A stretch of 64,000 nucleotides of DNA from Desulfobulbaceae bacterium (GCA_009773475.1 WSXV01000002.1:412578-476577), one strand, 5' to 3'. Positions 47,210-57,738 are shown, counted from the first letter of the stretch. A program made the numbers and translations. The notes: generated by a model from the sequence alone, not told the origin.

Positions 47210-47701
47210 ATGATCCGTTTTCTGGCCATAATTTGCGCAGTTGTTGGGTTTGATCAAGGAACCAAGCTGTGGATCGTTAAATCGTTTTCTTTGTATGATT
47301 CCCGGGAACTCATCCCCGGTTTTTTTAATCTTACCTATCTGACCAACAAGGGGGCGGCCTTTGGTTTTCTGGCAGGCCAGACCGGAGCCTGGCGTCATTA
47401 TCTGTTTCTAGTACTGGGGACGGTGGCCTTGGCGGTTATTGGCATTGCCTGGGCGCGATTGCGGCAGGCGCATCCCTTGTATTCCATCAGCTTGCCCTTG
47501 ATTGCCGGCGGTGCCATTGGTAATTTGATCGATCGGGTCAGGCTTGGGTCGGTGGTGGATTTTTTGGATGTCTATTACCGAGGGTATCACTGGCCGGCCT
47601 TTAATGTCGCTGATTCAGCGATCAGTATCGGTGTGTTTGTTTTTTTTATCGCCAATATCCTGGAAGGCGTAAATGCAAAAAGAGAAGAGAAAAAAGGGTA
47701 A
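47210..47701 (+). CDS. lspA: Lipoprotein signal peptidase (signal peptidase II)
   Basis: GFDQGTKLWIV; NLTYLTNKGAAFGFL; GAIGNLIDRVRLGSVVDFLDVYYRGYHWPAFNVADSAIS. Confidence 0.98.
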   Translation: MIRFLAIICAVVGFDQGTKLWIVKSFSLYDSRELIPGFFNLTYLTNKGAAFGFLAGQTGAWRHYLFLVLGTVALAVIGIAWARLRQAHPLYSISLPLIAGGAIGNLIDRVRLGSVVDFLDVYYRGYHWPAFNVADSAISIGVFVFFIANILEGVNAKREEKKG

Positions 47702-47707
47702 TAAGCA

Positions 47708-48658
47708 ATGAAAGTAGCAGTTCTTTTTCCCGGCCAAGGCTCGCAGTATCTGGGCATGGGGCGTGAATTTATTGAGACGGATTCTGATTGTGCGGCCATC
47801 ATGGAGCAGGCGGAAGCCGTGTGTGATTTTCCCCTGCGTAAGCTCTGTTTTGAAGGGCCCATGGAGGAGTTGACCAGGGCCGTGCATCTGCAGCCGGCGA
47901 TCACCGTGACCAATCTCGTCTGCTGGCAGGCTTTGCGCAAGGCATGGGGCGACACGATCACGGTCAGTTGTTTTGCCGGTCACAGTCTGGGCGAGTATTC
48001 AGCCCTTTGTGCGGCAGGCGTGTTGAGTATCGAGGATACCATTCGACTGGTGACCCGGCGCGGCATGCTCTCGGATCTTGAGGGGCAAAAACATCCAGGT
48101 TCCATGCGAGCGGTGGTGGGACTGAACATTGCCGAGGTTGAAGGGATTGTTGCCCGGTGCGCGGAGTTTGGCATCGTCACCGTTGCCAATCATAATACGG
48201 AGCAGCAGATTGTGATTTCAGGAGAAGTGGCAGCCCTAGATGCCGCGTCTGTTCTCGCAACCACTGCGGGGGCAAGAGTTATCCCCCTGGCAGTCAGTGT
48301 GGCCAATCATAGTCCGCTGGTGGCAGGCGCAGTTCCTCCTTTTGCCGATTTTATGAGTCAGGTCGCCTTCCAATGTCCGTCAACGCCTGTCTATTTTAAT
48401 GTTTTGGCGGCAACAGAACAGGATCCGGCTGCCATTCGAGAGATCATGGCCAGGCAGATTGTCTCCAGAGTTCGATGGGTTGAGCTTATGCAATCGATGC
48501 TGGCCCAGGGAGTGGACACGTTTGTAGAAGTTGGTCCCAAGGCGGTACTCAAAGGGATGATGCGTAAGATTGTTCCCAAGGGGCAAGAATATCAGGCTTT
48601 CCAGGTAGATACTCCGGAAAGTCTGGCCCAATGCCTGCAGCAGCTAGAGTTACATTAA
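47708..48658 (+). CDS. fabD: Malonyl-CoA-ACP transacylase
   Basis: LFPGQGSQYLGMGREF; FAGHSLGEYSALCAAG. Confidence 0.98.
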   Translation: MKVAVLFPGQGSQYLGMGREFIETDSDCAAIMEQAEAVCDFPLRKLCFEGPMEELTRAVHLQPAITVTNLVCWQALRKAWGDTITVSCFAGHSLGEYSALCAAGVLSIEDTIRLVTRRGMLSDLEGQKHPGSMRAVVGLNIAEVEGIVARCAEFGIVTVANHNTEQQIVISGEVAALDAASVLATTAGARVIPLAVSVANHSPLVAGAVPPFADFMSQVAFQCPSTPVYFNVLAATEQDPAAIREIMARQIVSRVRWVELMQSMLAQGVDTFVEVGPKAVLKGMMRKIVPKGQEYQAFQVDTPESLAQCLQQLELH

Positions 48659-48677
48659 TCTTTGTCGGGTGATTCCA

Positions 48678-49451
48678 ATGAAATCCAAAAAAATATTTCT
48701 TCATATTTTGTTTATGGTGCTGGTAGTTACAGCTATTCCGGCGGTACAGGCCAATGCTGGGGTTAAGAATGATGGCAGCGATGAAGAGATTGATAGTTTT
48801 TTTGAACAGGAAGAAACCTTTGATCCCCTGGAATCATTGAACAGGGTCTTTTTTGTGGTGAATGACAAGTTGTATTACTGGGTCCTGAAACCGGTCAGTA
48901 CGGCCTATACAGCGGTGCTTCCCCAGGATGTTCGGCTGGGCCTGGGGAACTTCTTTGTTAATGTCGCAGCCCCGGTGAGGGTGGTGAATAATCTGCTTCA
49001 GGGCAAGGTCGGCGATGCAGGGATCGATTTTCAAAGATTTTTGATTAATTCCACCTTGGGATTTGCCGGTTTTGGCGATCCTGCCAAAGAGGCATTCGGG
49101 ATTAAGGCCAAGCCTGAAGATTTTGGACAGACCCTGGGCGTGTGGGGATTGGGTGAGGGAGCGTATCTTTATCTGCCCTTTCTTGGGCCATTAACCTGTC
49201 GTGACGCCGTTGGTTTTGTCGGCAACGCAGCTCTCCACCCAGCAACCTATGTCTTGACTGATTTTCCGGAGGAGGCCGCCTATACTGGAACTGATAAGGT
49301 GAATCTCATGTCCTTGCATCCAGGGCTTTATGAAGATATGAAAAAGAATTCGCTGGATCCTTATATCTCCATCCGGCAGGCATATCTGGAGTACCGGAGG
49401 AATAAGGTACTGGACAAAGACGTGAAAACCAATGTGTTTCGGGAAGAATAA
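48678..49451 (+). CDS. mlaA: MlaA (VacJ) family lipoprotein
   Basis: DPLESLNRVFFVVNDKLYYWVLKPVSTAYTAVLPQDVRLGLGNFFVNVAAPVRVVNNLLQGK...GVWGLGEGAYLYLPFLGPLTCRD. Confidence 0.93.
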   Translation: MKSKKIFLHILFMVLVVTAIPAVQANAGVKNDGSDEEIDSFFEQEETFDPLESLNRVFFVVNDKLYYWVLKPVSTAYTAVLPQDVRLGLGNFFVNVAAPVRVVNNLLQGKVGDAGIDFQRFLINSTLGFAGFGDPAKEAFGIKAKPEDFGQTLGVWGLGEGAYLYLPFLGPLTCRDAVGFVGNAALHPATYVLTDFPEEAAYTGTDKVNLMSLHPGLYEDMKKNSLDPYISIRQAYLEYRRNKVLDKDVKTNVFREE

Positions 49452-49502
49452 TAAGTAGAGGGACAGTAGAAATAGTTTTTACATTTGAAGGGAATAAAGA
49501 GC

Positions 49503-50132
49503 ATGAAAAACACTATTATGAAAGACACGATTACGAAATACACCCATATAATGGCGCTTCTGGCTGCTTGTACTTTTGTGTTCGCTTCTTCAGCTTTGGC
49601 GCTTCCTGCTCCCACGGACGAGATCAAGCCCACGTTAAACGCCATAATAACGATTCTGCTTGATCCTGCCTTGAAGGGTGAGGAAAAAAAGACTGAGCGT
49701 CGCACCAAGATTATGGCATACGTGAATTCCGGATTTGATTTTCGTGAGATGTCACAACGGGTTATCGGAAAGGAATGGAGAGAATTAACTCCCGAAAAGC
49801 AGGATCACTTTCAGAGGCTTTTTACGAAACTTCTTGAAAATGCCTATATCGGCAAGTTTGAGAGTTATTCGGGGCAGGAGATCCAGTATCTGGGGGAACG
49901 TATTAAGGATGACAGGGCGATTGTGACCACCCAGATTGAAAATAATGGCCAGTTCATCCCCATCGATTATGTCATGATAAAAAAAGAAGTAAAGTGGATG
50001 GTCTATGATATTAATATTGAGGGAGTGAGTCTGGTTCGTAACTACATGGAACAGTTCAAGGCAATCCTTCGTCGTGACAAGTTTGACGGATTGGTGAAAC
50101 TGTTGGAGGACAAAAACAGTACCTTTGAATAA
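49503..50132 (+). CDS. mlaC: MlaC-family phospholipid-binding protein
   Basis: FDFREMSQRVIGKEWRELTPEKQDHFQRLFTKLLENAYIGKFESYSGQEIQYLGERIKDDRAIVTTQI. Confidence 0.92.
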   Translation: MKNTIMKDTITKYTHIMALLAACTFVFASSALALPAPTDEIKPTLNAIITILLDPALKGEEKKTERRTKIMAYVNSGFDFREMSQRVIGKEWRELTPEKQDHFQRLFTKLLENAYIGKFESYSGQEIQYLGERIKDDRAIVTTQIENNGQFIPIDYVMIKKEVKWMVYDINIEGVSLVRNYMEQFKAILRRDKFDGLVKLLEDKNSTFE

Positions 50133-50601
50133 CGTGGAATCTACAGAGCTTACTTCAGATTTAGAACAAAAAAGCTTTTCAGAAGTGTTCTCGTTTCTCG
50201 GCACTGAAGCGCTGAAAGGTCTTGTGTCCATGGTCACGGAGGTGAAGGTGGCACAAGGCCTGTTTTTGTTTGAGGTTGGCGATTCTGCCGGTGAGGTCTT
50301 TTTTCTGGCTCGGGGCCGACTGTCAGTGCAGAAGCAGACAGGCTTTCATCGCAAGATGCAGGTTGTGGCGCTCCTTGAACCAGGCACCATTGTAGGAGAG
50401 GCTGGTCTCCTGCCCGGACGTGTGCACAGTGTCAGTCTCAGGGCCATTGAGCCGTCCTTGCTGTATCGCCTTGATCGTCAGCAAATGGATGAACTGGAAC
50501 GCACCGAACCTCATTTGCTGATTCAACTTTTAAGCAGATTTCTCTATATCAGCAGTCTGCGCCTGGAAAAGACCACCGAGCGGTTGGCCCATGTTCTGTG
50601 A
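50125..50601 (+). CDS. Cyclic nucleotide-binding domain protein
   Basis: GLFLFEVGDSAGEVFFLARGRLSVQKQTGFHRKMQVVALLEPGTIVGEAGLLPGRVHSVSLRAIEPSLLYRLD; overlaps the end of mlaC by 8 nt. Confidence 0.85.
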   Translation: MNNVESTELTSDLEQKSFSEVFSFLGTEALKGLVSMVTEVKVAQGLFLFEVGDSAGEVFFLARGRLSVQKQTGFHRKMQVVALLEPGTIVGEAGLLPGRVHSVSLRAIEPSLLYRLDRQQMDELERTEPHLLIQLLSRFLYISSLRLEKTTERLAHVL

Positions 50602-50656
50602 GGCTAGGGCCCCCGGTGGGTTGCCGTCGTTCCTTAAGATGCCTAGGCTTGGATAG

Positions 50657-50678
50657 AAAGCCTTGGTGGCTTTTTTTT
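50657..50678 (+). terminator. Rho-independent terminator
   Basis: AAAGCC-TTGGT-GGCTTT followed by a T-tract. Confidence 0.8.
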
Positions 50679-50999
50679 ATTGTGAGGGTGTCTCCGCCGG
50701 GGCCTTTGGCATGGAGCGAGGGGAAATCCCCAAAACCCCAAGTTTTGGGGTGTCTTGTCCAGGCTGCAAAATGATAAAGGAATAAATATTATTTTTTTCT
50801 CGCCATTTTTTAAAAAATTGTTTATTTTTGCATGTTTTATGCGCAGTCTTTAGTGCATTTTTTGTTATTGTTGGTGTTGTATCTTTGTTCGTTGTTGTTT
50901 CGACTTACGTGAAAAATGTTTAATAACATGCCAATTTTTTGGAATTTTATTAAAATTTACCCAGACCGAAAGGTCTTGTTTTTTTGATTGGAGGATATT

Positions 51000-51188
51000 A
51001 TGGCATTACCCAAGAGACGACATTCGCATTCTCGTACCCGTAAAAGAAGGTCGCATGACGCCCTGAGCGCCCCAGGAATGTCCACATGTGCTGAATGTGG
51101 TGCTCCCAAGCAGCCCCATCGTCTTTGTCCCAGTTGTGGAAAATATAAGGGACGCACGGTTGTCAGCCTTGATGTCGATGTAGAATAG
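51000..51188 (+). CDS. rpmF: 50S ribosomal protein L32
   Basis: MALPKRRHSHSRTRKRRSHDALSAPGMSTCAECGAPKQPHRLCPSCGKYKGR. Confidence 0.98.
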   Translation: MALPKRRHSHSRTRKRRSHDALSAPGMSTCAECGAPKQPHRLCPSCGKYKGRTVVSLDVDVE

Positions 51189-51197
51189 GTTTAAGCC

Positions 51198-52217
51198 GTG
51201 CGGATTGCCCTGGATGCCATGGGCGGTGACTATGGGCCTGAGGAATTGACCCGTGGGGCTCTGCTGGCTGTAAAACAGACCGGCCTGCAAATAACTCTGG
51301 TTGGTAATCAGCAGGTTTTGCAGGCTCATCTTGATAGCATGTGTTCTGGTGCTTCCGGAGAATCGGATATCCAGATTGTCCATGCTTCCGAAGTTGTGGA
51401 GATGGGTGAATCACCCGTTGATGCCATTCGCAAGAAAAAAGACTCCTCCGTGATGGTTGCCTTTGATCTTGTGCGCCAAGGGCTGGCGGATGCTGCCGTC
51501 AGTGCCGGAAACTCTGGCGCTACAATGGCCGCCGCCGTTCGTAAGCTTGGTCGGATGGAGCATGTATCCCGGCCAGGAATAGCCAGTATCTTTCCCACCT
51601 TAAAGAAGCCTGTTGTCATGATGGATGTTGGGGCAAATGTTGATTGTCGCCCTCAGCATCTTTTTCAGTTTGCAGTCATGGCCTCCGCCTTTTCCCACGT
51701 GTTTGACATAGAGCGCCCGCGCATTGGCCTTCTCAGTATTGGTGAAGAGGTCGGAAAAGGCAATCTCCTGGTCAAAGAGACCTATAGCCGTCTTGCTGCC
51801 AGTTCCCTGAATTTTGTGGGGAATGTGGAGGGACGCGACGTATTTCAGGGGAATGTGGATGTGATTATCTGTGATGGTTTTGTCGGCAACATCTGCTTGA
51901 AGCTCAGCGAGGGGCTGGCCTCGGCCGCCATGCAGATGATAAAAGATGAGATCATGAAATCAACAGCTGCCAAGATCGGTTATTTTCTCGCCCGTCCTGC
52001 CTTCCGTGCCTTTGCCAAGCGAGTGGATTACGCTGAATATGGCGGTGCGCCATTGCTCGGAGTGAATGGCATTGGAATCATCTGTCATGGGAAATCCAGT
52101 GCCGAGGCCATCAAGAATGCGATTTTGGAAGCAGTCAAGATGGTGGAAAAGAAGGTCAATCAGCGGATTGTCCTTGGCCTTGCCGCCAATGCACTGGACG
52201 AGGAGACGATGGACTGA
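51198..52217 (+). CDS. plsX: Phosphate acyltransferase PlsX
   Basis: MRIALDAMGGDYGPEELTRGALLAVKQTGLQITLVG...SAGNSGATMAAAV...DVGANVDCRPQHLFQFA. Confidence 0.98.
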   Translation: MRIALDAMGGDYGPEELTRGALLAVKQTGLQITLVGNQQVLQAHLDSMCSGASGESDIQIVHASEVVEMGESPVDAIRKKKDSSVMVAFDLVRQGLADAAVSAGNSGATMAAAVRKLGRMEHVSRPGIASIFPTLKKPVVMMDVGANVDCRPQHLFQFAVMASAFSHVFDIERPRIGLLSIGEEVGKGNLLVKETYSRLAASSLNFVGNVEGRDVFQGNVDVIICDGFVGNICLKLSEGLASAAMQMIKDEIMKSTAAKIGYFLARPAFRAFAKRVDYAEYGGAPLLGVNGIGIICHGKSSAEAIKNAILEAVKMVEKKVNQRIVLGLAANALDEETMD

Positions 52218-53191
52218 TGGGCACCATAATCCTGGGGACAGGGGCATATCTGCCGGAACGTGTTTTGACCAATCAGGAGCTGGAAAAAATTGTTGATACC
52301 AGTGATGAGTGGATACGAACCCGGACTGGAATAAGTACCCGTCATATAGGTGGCAAAGGCGATGAAACGTATCAGCTTGCGGCGAAAGCCGCCGCTAATG
52401 CCTTGCAAATGGCCGGGCTTTCTGCTGTTGATATTGATCTGATTATCGTTGCAACCATCTCCTCCCATATGTTGATGCCTTCCTGTGCCTGTTTCGTGCA
52501 GAAGGAGCTGGGTGCCGGCAAGGCGTTTGCCTTTGATATCAATGCCGCCTGTTCAGGGTTTGTTTATGCCCTTGATATGGCTGATAAGTATATTCTGGCA
52601 GATCCAGGGAAGAAAATTCTTGTGATTGGGACAGAAACACTTTCTTCGCGGACCAACTGGGAAGATCGTAATACCTGTGTCATCTTTGGAGACGGAGCCG
52701 GAGCCGTCGTCCTTGGTCATGGTGAAGGAGAGGGTGGGATCATCGGGGCAAACCTGTTTTCCGATGGAAATCTCTGGGCATTGCTCCATATGCACACTGC
52801 TCCCAGTTGTAATCCCGAGCTGTTGCAGGCCGCGAGTCCCGGTGTCCATATTGTGATGGAAGGTCGGGAAGTGTTCAAGTATGCAGTGAAGGCCATGGAA
52901 GAGGCCATCCTAAAGCTTTTGGAGCAAGAGCAGATTCCCCTTGATGCGATTAAATTGATCATTCCGCATCAGGCAAATATTCGTATTTTGAATAAACTTG
53001 CAGAACGTTTAGGGGTGAGTGCCGAGAAGATTTTTATCAATGTTCAAAAATATGGCAATACCTCGGCAGCCTCTATTCCCATTGCCCTTGATGAGGCTAA
53101 TCGCGCTTCCAGGCTGGAGCCTGGCGATATAGTTCTGCTTTGTTCGTTTGGTGGTGGTTTCACTTGGGGTGCAGTGCTGATCAGGTGGTAA
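52217..53191 (+). CDS. fabH: 3-oxoacyl-ACP synthase III
   Basis: GAYLPERVLTNQELEKIVDTSDEWIRTRTGISTRHI; FDINAACSGFVYAL; C-terminal YGNTSAASIPIALDEA. Confidence 0.98.
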   Translation: MGTIILGTGAYLPERVLTNQELEKIVDTSDEWIRTRTGISTRHIGGKGDETYQLAAKAAANALQMAGLSAVDIDLIIVATISSHMLMPSCACFVQKELGAGKAFAFDINAACSGFVYALDMADKYILADPGKKILVIGTETLSSRTNWEDRNTCVIFGDGAGAVVLGHGEGEGGIIGANLFSDGNLWALLHMHTAPSCNPELLQAASPGVHIVMEGREVFKYAVKAMEEAILKLLEQEQIPLDAIKLIIPHQANIRILNKLAERLGVSAEKIFINVQKYGNTSAASIPIALDEANRASRLEPGDIVLLCSFGGGFTWGAVLIRW

Positions 53192-53376
53192 GGCAGTGAA
53201 GGTGAGATCAATCCTTGATTTCACAATGGCGCGGCAATGGCATAAAAAGCTGCACAACAGAGTCCCAAAACGGCGGTTGCTCAAGTGGATATGAGAACTC
53301 AATGTAGCTCTTGATACATTGTAAGGCATTGATCGGGAAAACCAAATTATAGTGGCTTTCAGAAAGGAGAACACGA

Positions 53377-54543
53377 GTGGATTATTTTTTATCTGAAGAA
53401 CAAAAGATGATTGTAGAGACAGCCCGTCAGATAACGAATGAGTATATTATTCCGCATCGGGCAGCTCTTGATGAACAAGATAAATTTCCACGGACTATTC
53501 TCAATGCGATGGCGCAGGCTGATCTGTTTGGAATCCCGGTTCCAGAGGAGTTTGGGGGATTTGGTGGAGGTTGTCTTGATATCGTTCTCGCCCTTGAACA
53601 ATTAGGGCGCGGGTGCATCGGCGTGGGAACGGCCTTTGCCGCCAGTTCGTTGGGTATTTATCCTATTCTTCAAGCCGGTTCGCAGGAGATGCGTGAACGT
53701 TATCTTCCAGATGCGGCGGCGGGAAAGAAATTTGCCGCCTTTGGTCTGACCGAGGCCAATGCCGGGTCGGATGCCTCAGGGATTCAGACGACGGCGGTGC
53801 TTGATGGCGATGAATGGGTGGTCAATGGGACGAAGCAGTGGATTACCAACGGCGGAGAGGCTCAAATCTATACGATCGTGGCCATGACTGACCGGAGCAA
53901 GGGACCACGTGGAGCGTCCATGCTGGTGGTAGAAGAGGGTGATCCCGGTTTCAGCTGCGGCCCGAAAGAAAAGAAAATGGGGATCAGGGCTTCTTCCACC
54001 ACGGAGCTTATTTTTAAAGATTGCCGGATTCCCAACGATCGTCTCATTGGACGGAAAGGGACGGGCTTTATCACCATTATGAAAACTCTGGATTCTTCGC
54101 GGCCGGGGATTGCCGCCCTTGGTCTGGGGCTGGCTCAAGCGGCTCTGGATGAGGCCGCGTGCTATGCTAAACAACGAGTGCAGTTCGGCAAGCCTATTTT
54201 TGCTTTTCAAGCGGTTCAGCACATGCTGGCCGACATGGCTATTCAACTGGAGGCCGCCCGTGCGTTGGTCTATGGTGCCGCCAGACACATCGATGCCCAT
54301 CCCCAAAATATGTCCAAGGTCTCTTCAATGTGCAAGGTCTTTGCCACTGATATGGCGATGAAGGTTGCAACCGATGCCGTGCAGGTGATGGGTGGCTATG
54401 GGTATATGCGTGAGTATCCTGTGGAAAAGATGATGCGTGATGCCAAGATCCTGCAGATCTACGAGGGGACGAATCAGATACAGCGTAATGTGGTTGGTCA
54501 GGAGTTGAACAAGGAGTATGCCCGCGTCTCAGTGAACGGGTAA
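53377..54543 (+). CDS. Acyl-CoA dehydrogenase family protein
   Basis: FAAFGLTEANAGSDASGIQTTAVLDGDEWVVNGTKQWITNGGEA...RVQFGKPIFAFQAVQHMLADM...GGYGYMREYPVEKMMRDAKILQIYEGTNQIQRNVV. Confidence 0.97.
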   Translation: MDYFLSEEQKMIVETARQITNEYIIPHRAALDEQDKFPRTILNAMAQADLFGIPVPEEFGGFGGGCLDIVLALEQLGRGCIGVGTAFAASSLGIYPILQAGSQEMRERYLPDAAAGKKFAAFGLTEANAGSDASGIQTTAVLDGDEWVVNGTKQWITNGGEAQIYTIVAMTDRSKGPRGASMLVVEEGDPGFSCGPKEKKMGIRASSTTELIFKDCRIPNDRLIGRKGTGFITIMKTLDSSRPGIAALGLGLAQAALDEAACYAKQRVQFGKPIFAFQAVQHMLADMAIQLEAARALVYGAARHIDAHPQNMSKVSSMCKVFATDMAMKVATDAVQVMGGYGYMREYPVEKMMRDAKILQIYEGTNQIQRNVVGQELNKEYARVSVNG

Positions 54544-54554
54544 AGCGGGACGGT

Positions 54555-55334
54555 ATGAATATTATTGTCTGTATTAAGCAGGTACTCGATGCCAAGGATG
54601 TCCATCTCGATCCCGTGACCAATAACCTGGTGCGAGAGGGTGTGCCGTCCATTATGAACCCGTATGATCAATATGCGGTGGAAGAGGCCGTCCGGTTGAA
54701 GGAGCTACTGGGCGGAGAGGTGACGGTGTTGAGTATGGGGCCGCCTCAGGCTGAAGAAGTACTCCGGCAGGCAATTTCCTGTGGTGCGGATCATGCGGTG
54801 CTGGTTTCGGATCGGGCCTTCGCCGGGGCGGACACCTGGGCTACCTCGTACACCCTGGCCAAGGCAGTGCAGGTGATCGGGGCCTTTGATCTTATCCTTT
54901 GTGGAAAACAGGCCATTGATGGAGATACTGCTCAGGTCGGGCCAAGCCTTGCTCTGCGTCTTGGCGTCCCCTACGTGACCTGTGTGCAGAAAGTTCGTCA
55001 GGCCACGGATTCCGGGTTGATTCTTGAACGAATGATGGATGATGGCTACGATGTGTTGGCCGTTGACTATCCAGCCCTGTTGACGGTGGTTAAAGATATT
55101 AATAAACCACGTGTTCCTTCCTTGAAGGGAAAGATGCGGGCGAAGAAGATAGAGATCAGAAAACTAACTGCCGCTGATATTGGCGCTGATCCCGTCTGTA
55201 TTGGTCTGCCAGGCTCTCCTACACAGGTTGAAAAGGTCTTCTCCCCGCCGGTTCGGAGTCAGCGCACTGTTTTTGCCGGCAGTCTCGATGAGCAGATAGA
55301 CCAGCTTGTTGACAGCCTGAAATCATATCTATAA
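54555..55334 (+). CDS. etfB: Electron transfer flavoprotein beta subunit
   Basis: MNIIVCIKQVLDAKDVHLDP...MNPYDQYAVEEAVRLKE...LILCGKQAIDGDTAQVGPSLALRLGVPYVTCV. Confidence 0.97.
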   Translation: MNIIVCIKQVLDAKDVHLDPVTNNLVREGVPSIMNPYDQYAVEEAVRLKELLGGEVTVLSMGPPQAEEVLRQAISCGADHAVLVSDRAFAGADTWATSYTLAKAVQVIGAFDLILCGKQAIDGDTAQVGPSLALRLGVPYVTCVQKVRQATDSGLILERMMDDGYDVLAVDYPALLTVVKDINKPRVPSLKGKMRAKKIEIRKLTAADIGADPVCIGLPGSPTQVEKVFSPPVRSQRTVFAGSLDEQIDQLVDSLKSYL

Positions 55335-55450
55335 TATGCGCGGTTGAACAAGATCGGAATATTACTGTGCCGTAAGCGGTACAAGGGGATGTAACCCGAA
55401 AATAGAGAAAGTACCTGGTTTTACTATATCCCCTTGAGCAGGAGAAAAAA

Positions 55451-56548
55451 ATGTTGACGACAGAGACTGATCAGGGCATTGCCTGTGACGGTGACGCCAT
55501 AAAGAGTGAAGAGTTGGGCAGGAATGCCCCCCTCGATCCGGCAAGTTGTTCCGGTGTCTGGGTCTTTAGTGAGTTCAGACGCGGCGCGCTGGCTTCTGTG
55601 TCCCTTGAGCTCCTAGGTATTGGCCGAAAACTCGCAGACAGTCGAAAAGTCTCCCTGTCTGCCGTACTGATCGGCTCTGAAACCGGCGAGGCAGCCGGGC
55701 AGCTTATCGGCCATGGCGCCGATATTGTGTACCGTGTTGATGATCCCTCCCTTGCCAATTTTACTGATGACGCCTATGGGGCGATTCTGACGGCCTTGAT
55801 TCGCGAGCATAAACCGGAGATTGTTCTGGCCGGAGCCACCGCCATTGGCCGTTCTTTTATTCCTGCCGTTGCCAATATTCTCAATACCGGATTGACCGGA
55901 GACTGTACCGAGCTTTCTATACGTGAAGAAGATGGTGCTCTGTTGCAGACCAAGCCAGCCTTTGGCGGCAATATCATGGCGACAATAGTTTGTCTTCATT
56001 CAAGGCCGCAGATGTCGACGGTGCGTCCCAAGGTTATGACCCCCCTGGCTTTTGATGGAAATCGTCAAGGTCAGATCATTGAAGTGACACCAAGTGCTGC
56101 ACAACTGGCCAGCCGGGTGCGAGTCCTCGAGTTGGTGGTCTCCGAGCAGGATGATGTGAATATCCAGGATGCAAGTATCATTGTTGCCGGCGGACGAGGA
56201 CTTGACAGCGCCCAGGGCTTTACCTTGATCCATAAGCTTGCCGATTCATTAGGCGGATCAGTGGCAGCTACGCGGGCCTCGGTGGATGCGGGGTGGATCG
56301 GGTACCCGCATCAGGTCGGACAGACGGGAAAGACAGTTGCTCCGCAACTGTATATCGCCTGTGGTATCTCCGGGGCGCTGCAGCACACGGCCGGAATGCA
56401 GTCGGCCGAGACTATTGTTGCGATTAATCGGGACAAGAACGCCCCCATATTTGGTATGGCCGATTATGGTCTGGTGGGAGATCTTTTTGAAATCGTTCCA
56501 AAACTGATTACCCGTATTATGGAAAAACGTAAATTATGGGGGAAATGA
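55451..56548 (+). CDS. etfA: Electron transfer flavoprotein alpha subunit
   Basis: C-terminal FAD domain VVAGGRGLDSAQGFTLIHKLADSLGGSVAATRASVDAGWIGYPHQVGQTGKTVAPQLYIACGISGALQHTAGMQSAETIVAINRDKNAPIF. Confidence 0.97.
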   Translation: MLTTETDQGIACDGDAIKSEELGRNAPLDPASCSGVWVFSEFRRGALASVSLELLGIGRKLADSRKVSLSAVLIGSETGEAAGQLIGHGADIVYRVDDPSLANFTDDAYGAILTALIREHKPEIVLAGATAIGRSFIPAVANILNTGLTGDCTELSIREEDGALLQTKPAFGGNIMATIVCLHSRPQMSTVRPKVMTPLAFDGNRQGQIIEVTPSAAQLASRVRVLELVVSEQDDVNIQDASIIVAGGRGLDSAQGFTLIHKLADSLGGSVAATRASVDAGWIGYPHQVGQTGKTVAPQLYIACGISGALQHTAGMQSAETIVAINRDKNAPIFGMADYGLVGDLFEIVPKLITRIMEKRKLWGK

Positions 56549-57291
56549 TGAGCCTGAACGGGAAGGTTGCGCTTGTTACCGGCGGCAGTCGGGGCATCGG
56601 CCGGGCCATATGCCAACGGGTTGGTGCTCAGGGTGCCCATGTCTTTATTAATTATGTGTCAAATCCAGCGGCTGCTGAAGAAACTAAGCGGCTGATTGAA
56701 AATGCAGGTGGGCGTGCGGATATCTTGTGTTTTGATGTGGCAGACGGGGAGCAGGTGCAGGAGGCTATCAAACAGATTGTCACTGAGGCTGGATCTTTAG
56801 ATATTCTCGTCAATAATGCCGGGATAACCCGTGACGGATTGATGGCCAGGATGAAGGAATCGGATTGGGATCTGGTGCTTGATACGAATCTGAAAGGAGC
56901 TTTTCTTTGTTCCAAGGCCGCATCTCGTGGAATGATGAAGAAAAAATGGGGCAGGATTGTCAATATCACCTCTATCATCGGCTACTCCGGAAACGCTGGA
57001 CAAATTAATTATGCTGCTGCCAAGGCAGGACTGGTCGGGTTGACCAAGTCCATGGCGAGGGAGTTTGCTTCTCGCAATATCACCGTCAATGGGGTTGCGC
57101 CCGGGTATATTGTGACCGATATGACCAGTTCATTATCCGAAGACATTCAGGAAAAGATCAAGGCTGAAATTCCCTTGGCCTCTCTGGGGACACCAGAAGA
57201 TGTTGCAGGGGCGGTTGCCTATCTGCTGGGTGAGGATGGTCGGTATGTCACCGGCCAAGTCATGCATGTGAATGGTGGGATGTATATGTAG
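56548..57291 (+). CDS. fabG: 3-oxoacyl-ACP reductase
   Basis: KVALVTGGSRGIGRAICQRV; LVNNAGITRDGLMARMKESDWDLVLDTNLKGAFLCSKA; YAAAKAGLVGLTKSMARE. Confidence 0.97.
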   Translation: MSLNGKVALVTGGSRGIGRAICQRVGAQGAHVFINYVSNPAAAEETKRLIENAGGRADILCFDVADGEQVQEAIKQIVTEAGSLDILVNNAGITRDGLMARMKESDWDLVLDTNLKGAFLCSKAASRGMMKKKWGRIVNITSIIGYSGNAGQINYAAAKAGLVGLTKSMAREFASRNITVNGVAPGYIVTDMTSSLSEDIQEKIKAEIPLASLGTPEDVAGAVAYLLGEDGRYVTGQVMHVNGGMYM

Positions 57292-57422
57292 AAGAAGACT
57301 TGAGTGTGCTGGCTTCTTGAGAGTTATTTGTTGGGTTAGAATTGAGTACTTTTCCAGTTGACACCGGATTCTGTCGGAATGGTATATTTTATTATTAATA
57401 CGTTAAATAATGGGAGAAAAAA

Positions 57423-57653
57423 ATGGCAGTAGAACAACAGATGGTCGATATTATTGTTGAGCAGTTGAGTGTGGAAAAAGATAAAGTGGTTCCCAATGCC
57501 TCTTTTGTCGATGATCTTGGTGCAGATTCCCTTGATCTTGTGGAGTTGATCATGGCTATGGAAGAGGAGTTTGATGTGGAGATTCCTGATGAAGAGGCGG
57601 AAAAGATTAATACCGTCCAAAATGCCATTGACTATGTAAACAAGCTTAAATAA
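57423..57653 (+). CDS. acpP: Acyl carrier protein
   Basis: [45 protein letters not shown]. Confidence 0.98.
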   Translation: MAVEQQMVDIIVEQLSVEKDKVVPNASFVDDLGADSLDLVELIMAMEEEFDVEIPDEEAEKINTVQNAIDYVNKLK

Positions 57654-57738
57654 TTCGTTGAAGTAAGAAAAAGGAGGCTTCGCAATATGCGATAGCCTCT
57701 TGCATAAAAATGAATCCTTTGGCCTGAAGGGAGTTTAT

